Assembly (NCBI GenBank): GCA_017962865.1
Contig: JAGCUM010000199.1
Coordinates: 1 to 6,594 of the forward strand
Direction: 5' to 3'
Length of the DNA: 6,594 nt
DNA from: Spirochaetales bacterium
Lineage (GTDB): Bacteria; Spirochaetota; Spirochaetia; Sphaerochaetales; Sphaerochaetaceae
Each line of letters starts with the position of its first letter. The stretch's first letter is position 1. A model generated the notes under the pieces. It made no database searches, was not told the origin of the DNA, and saw only the letters and a list, made by a program, of their open reading frames with translations. Of the stretch, positions 5,074-6,594 are shown in pieces. Made by a program: the position numbers and the translations under genes.

Positions 5074-6594
5074 ATGTCAGAAGTAAAGAAAGTTTCAGTT
5101 CAGCTTGGTGACGACTATCTCGTTTTCGAGACAGGAAAGATTGCCAAGCAGGCAAACGGAGCTGTCTATGCCCACTATGCGGGCTCGGCAGTCATTGCCA
5201 CAGTTTGTTGCGGAGAGGCACCGTCCCAGCCGCTTGATTATGTACCAGTCTCAGTCGAGTACAACGAGAAGTACTATGCCGCCGGAAAGATCCCCGGAGG
5301 ATTCCTCAAGAGGGAAGGAAAGCCCAAGGACAAGGAAATCCTGGTCAGCCGTCTTATCGACCGCCCCATGAGACCTCTGTTCGAGAAGGCCTTCAGCCGT
5401 GAGATCCAGATTGTCCCGACAGTCATCTCAACGGACCAGATCAACACACCAGACATCATCGCAATCAATGCAGCCAGCGCAGCAGTCACAATCTCCGACA
5501 TCCCGTTCAACGGACCGATTGCCGGAGTCAGAGTGGCCCTTGTCGACGGCCAGTATGTCATAAACCCCACATTCCAGCAGATCGAGAACGCTGACCTGGA
5601 CATCGTCGTCGCCGGTACCCGCGAGGGAATCACGATGGTCGAAGGCGGAGCCCATGAGGTTTCTGAGCAGAACATGCTTGATGCCATCGCAGCCGCACAG
5701 CCGGTCATCACCAAGCTCTGCGACGCACAGCTCGAGCTCAAGGCTCTTGCAGGCAAGGAGAAGCTTCCGGTTCTCGAGATCACTGAAGATCTCTCATGGC
5801 TGGAACCCATCAGAGAGTATGCTCATCCCCTGGTCGAGAAGGCCAGCTTCGGAGACAGCAAGTTCTCACGCCATGATGCACTCAAGCAGGCACAGGCAGA
5901 AACAAGAGAGAAGTTCGCAGACGTCATCGCAGAACACGAGGACGGCGGCGAGCAGATTGCCAAGCTCTTCGATGACCTTGCTTACGAGATTCTCAGAGCC
6001 AGCATCCTCAATGAGGGCAAGAGAGTCGACGGAAGAGGCGTCAAGGATATCAGACCCATCACATGTGAGGTCGGAGTTCTGGCAAGGACACACGGAAGCG
6101 CCCTGTTCACAAGAGGCGAGACACAGAGCCTTGCAGTTACAACACTCGGAACAGTCCAGGACGAGCAGCTCTTCGACGATATCGACAGGGATAAGAACTA
6201 CAGCAACTTCATGCTGCACTACAACTTCCCGCCGTATTCAGTCGGTGAGACAGGTCGTCTGACAACAGGCAGAAGAGAGATCGGTCACGGTCATCTTGCA
6301 CAGAGAGCCCTCCAGGCTGTCGTACCGGCCAAGGACGAGTTCCCGTACACCGTCAGAGTCGTTTCCGAGATCATGGAGTCCAACGGATCCTCATCGATGG
6401 CAAGTGTCTGCGGCGGATGTCTTTCGCTGATGGATGCCGGTGTTCCCATCTCAAAGCAGGTTGCCGGTATCGCCATGGGACTTATCACAGAGGGTGCTGA
6501 CTACAGCCGCTACCAGATCCTTTCCGATATCCTTGGAGAAGAGGACCACCTCGGAGACATGGACTTCAAGGTTGCAGGTACCCGCGACGGTATC
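5074..6594 (+). CDS. pnp: Polyribonucleotide nucleotidyltransferase (PNPase), 3'-truncated by window
   Basis: PNPase degrades RNA 3'-to-5' using phosphate, releasing nucleoside diphosphates, and works as a ring-shaped trimer. The window holds 507 codons of an enzyme usually about 700 long, with no stop codon in view. RNase PH domain 1 carries [14 protein letters not shown], then [10 protein letters not shown] and [11 protein letters not shown] (93-103). An all-helical linker follows (about residues 230-315). RNase PH domain 2 carries FTRGETQ (345-351), the phosphate-binding arginines in GRREIGHG (399-406), [10 protein letters not shown] (439-448), and the metal-binding Asp491, Asp497 and Lys499 in [10 protein letters not shown], so the catalytic site is intact. 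The KH and S1 RNA-binding domains would lie beyond the window. ATG 5074 is preceded by AGGA, and the protein starts as expected for the family. The segment [15 protein letters not shown] is strongly spirochaete-like. It is separated from rpsO by 162 nt of structured leader, consistent with its own post-transcriptional control. Confidence 0.98.
   Translation, partial: MSEVKKVSVQLGDDYLVFETGKIAKQANGAVYAHYAGSAVIATVCCGEAPSQPLDYVPVSVEYNEKYYAAGKIPGGFLKREGKPKDKEILVSRLIDRPMRPLFEKAFSREIQIVPTVISTDQINTPDIIAINAASAAVTISDIPFNGPIAGVRVALVDGQYVINPTFQQIENADLDIVVAGTREGITMVEGGAHEVSEQNMLDAIAAAQPVITKLCDAQLELKALAGKEKLPVLEITEDLSWLEPIREYAHPLVEKASFGDSKFSRHDALKQAQAETREKFADVIAEHEDGGEQIAKLFDDLAYEILRASILNEGKRVDGRGVKDIRPITCEVGVLARTHGSALFTRGETQSLAVTTLGTVQDEQLFDDIDRDKNYSNFMLHYNFPPYSVGETGRLTTGRREIGHGHLAQRALQAVVPAKDEFPYTVRVVSEIMESNGSSSMASVCGGCLSLMDAGVPISKQVAGIAMGLITEGADYSRYQILSDILGEEDHLGDMDFKVAGTRDGI

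Noticed and set aside
5654..6262. Same-strand open frame of 202 codons inside pnp
   Set aside because: It is in another frame across the conserved PNPase catalytic domains. Its Ser/Arg-rich translation is typical of a frame-shifted shadow.

Overview
The window is one co-directional stretch of a bacterial translation and RNA-processing operon, all on the + strand: infB (5' end outside the window) - rbfA - truB - ribF - rpsO - pnp (3' end outside the window). No mobile element, CRISPR array, tRNA or rRNA is visible, and nothing supports an accessory or newly described system. This is a core housekeeping locus, and the interest lies in details of individual proteins and in RNA structures around rpsO and pnp.

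Organism: the proteins look spirochaetal (Spirochaetota, in the Treponema/Sphaerochaeta/Borrelia range, possibly an uncultured host-associated lineage). The IF-2 P-loop reads [12 protein letters not shown] with K where most bacteria have S, followed by [10 protein letters not shown]. PNPase carries [20 protein letters not shown] and [20 protein letters not shown]. TruB has the catalytic motif GTLDK rather than the usual GTLDP. These match spirochaete family members as I remember them; no search was run. Base composition is moderately GC-rich, with mostly C/G-ending codons in the highly expressed genes.

Layout: bases 1-2604 encode IF-2, with a long disordered N-terminal arm rich in Gly, Arg, Gln and Phe ahead of the conserved GTPase core. 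Four more genes follow with almost no spacing: rbfA starts inside the infB stop (TGATG), truB starts 3 nt after rbfA, ribF overlaps truB by 11 nt, and rpsO starts 3 nt after ribF. The only real intergenic region (4912-5073, 162 nt) holds a strong stem-loop just after rpsO, a second long imperfect stem, and a purine-only tract containing the pnp ribosome binding site. This resembles the rpsO-pnp arrangement of enterobacteria, where RNase III and PNPase control pnp expression.

Function: IF-2 brings initiator tRNA to the 30S subunit, RbfA matures the 30S, TruB makes Psi55 in tRNA, S15 is a primary 16S rRNA binder, and PNPase degrades RNA. RibF is the metabolic outlier. Its FMN adenylyltransferase half is intact, but its C-terminal riboflavin kinase half is short and lacks the recognisable kinase motifs. 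That is the most biologically interesting point in the window.
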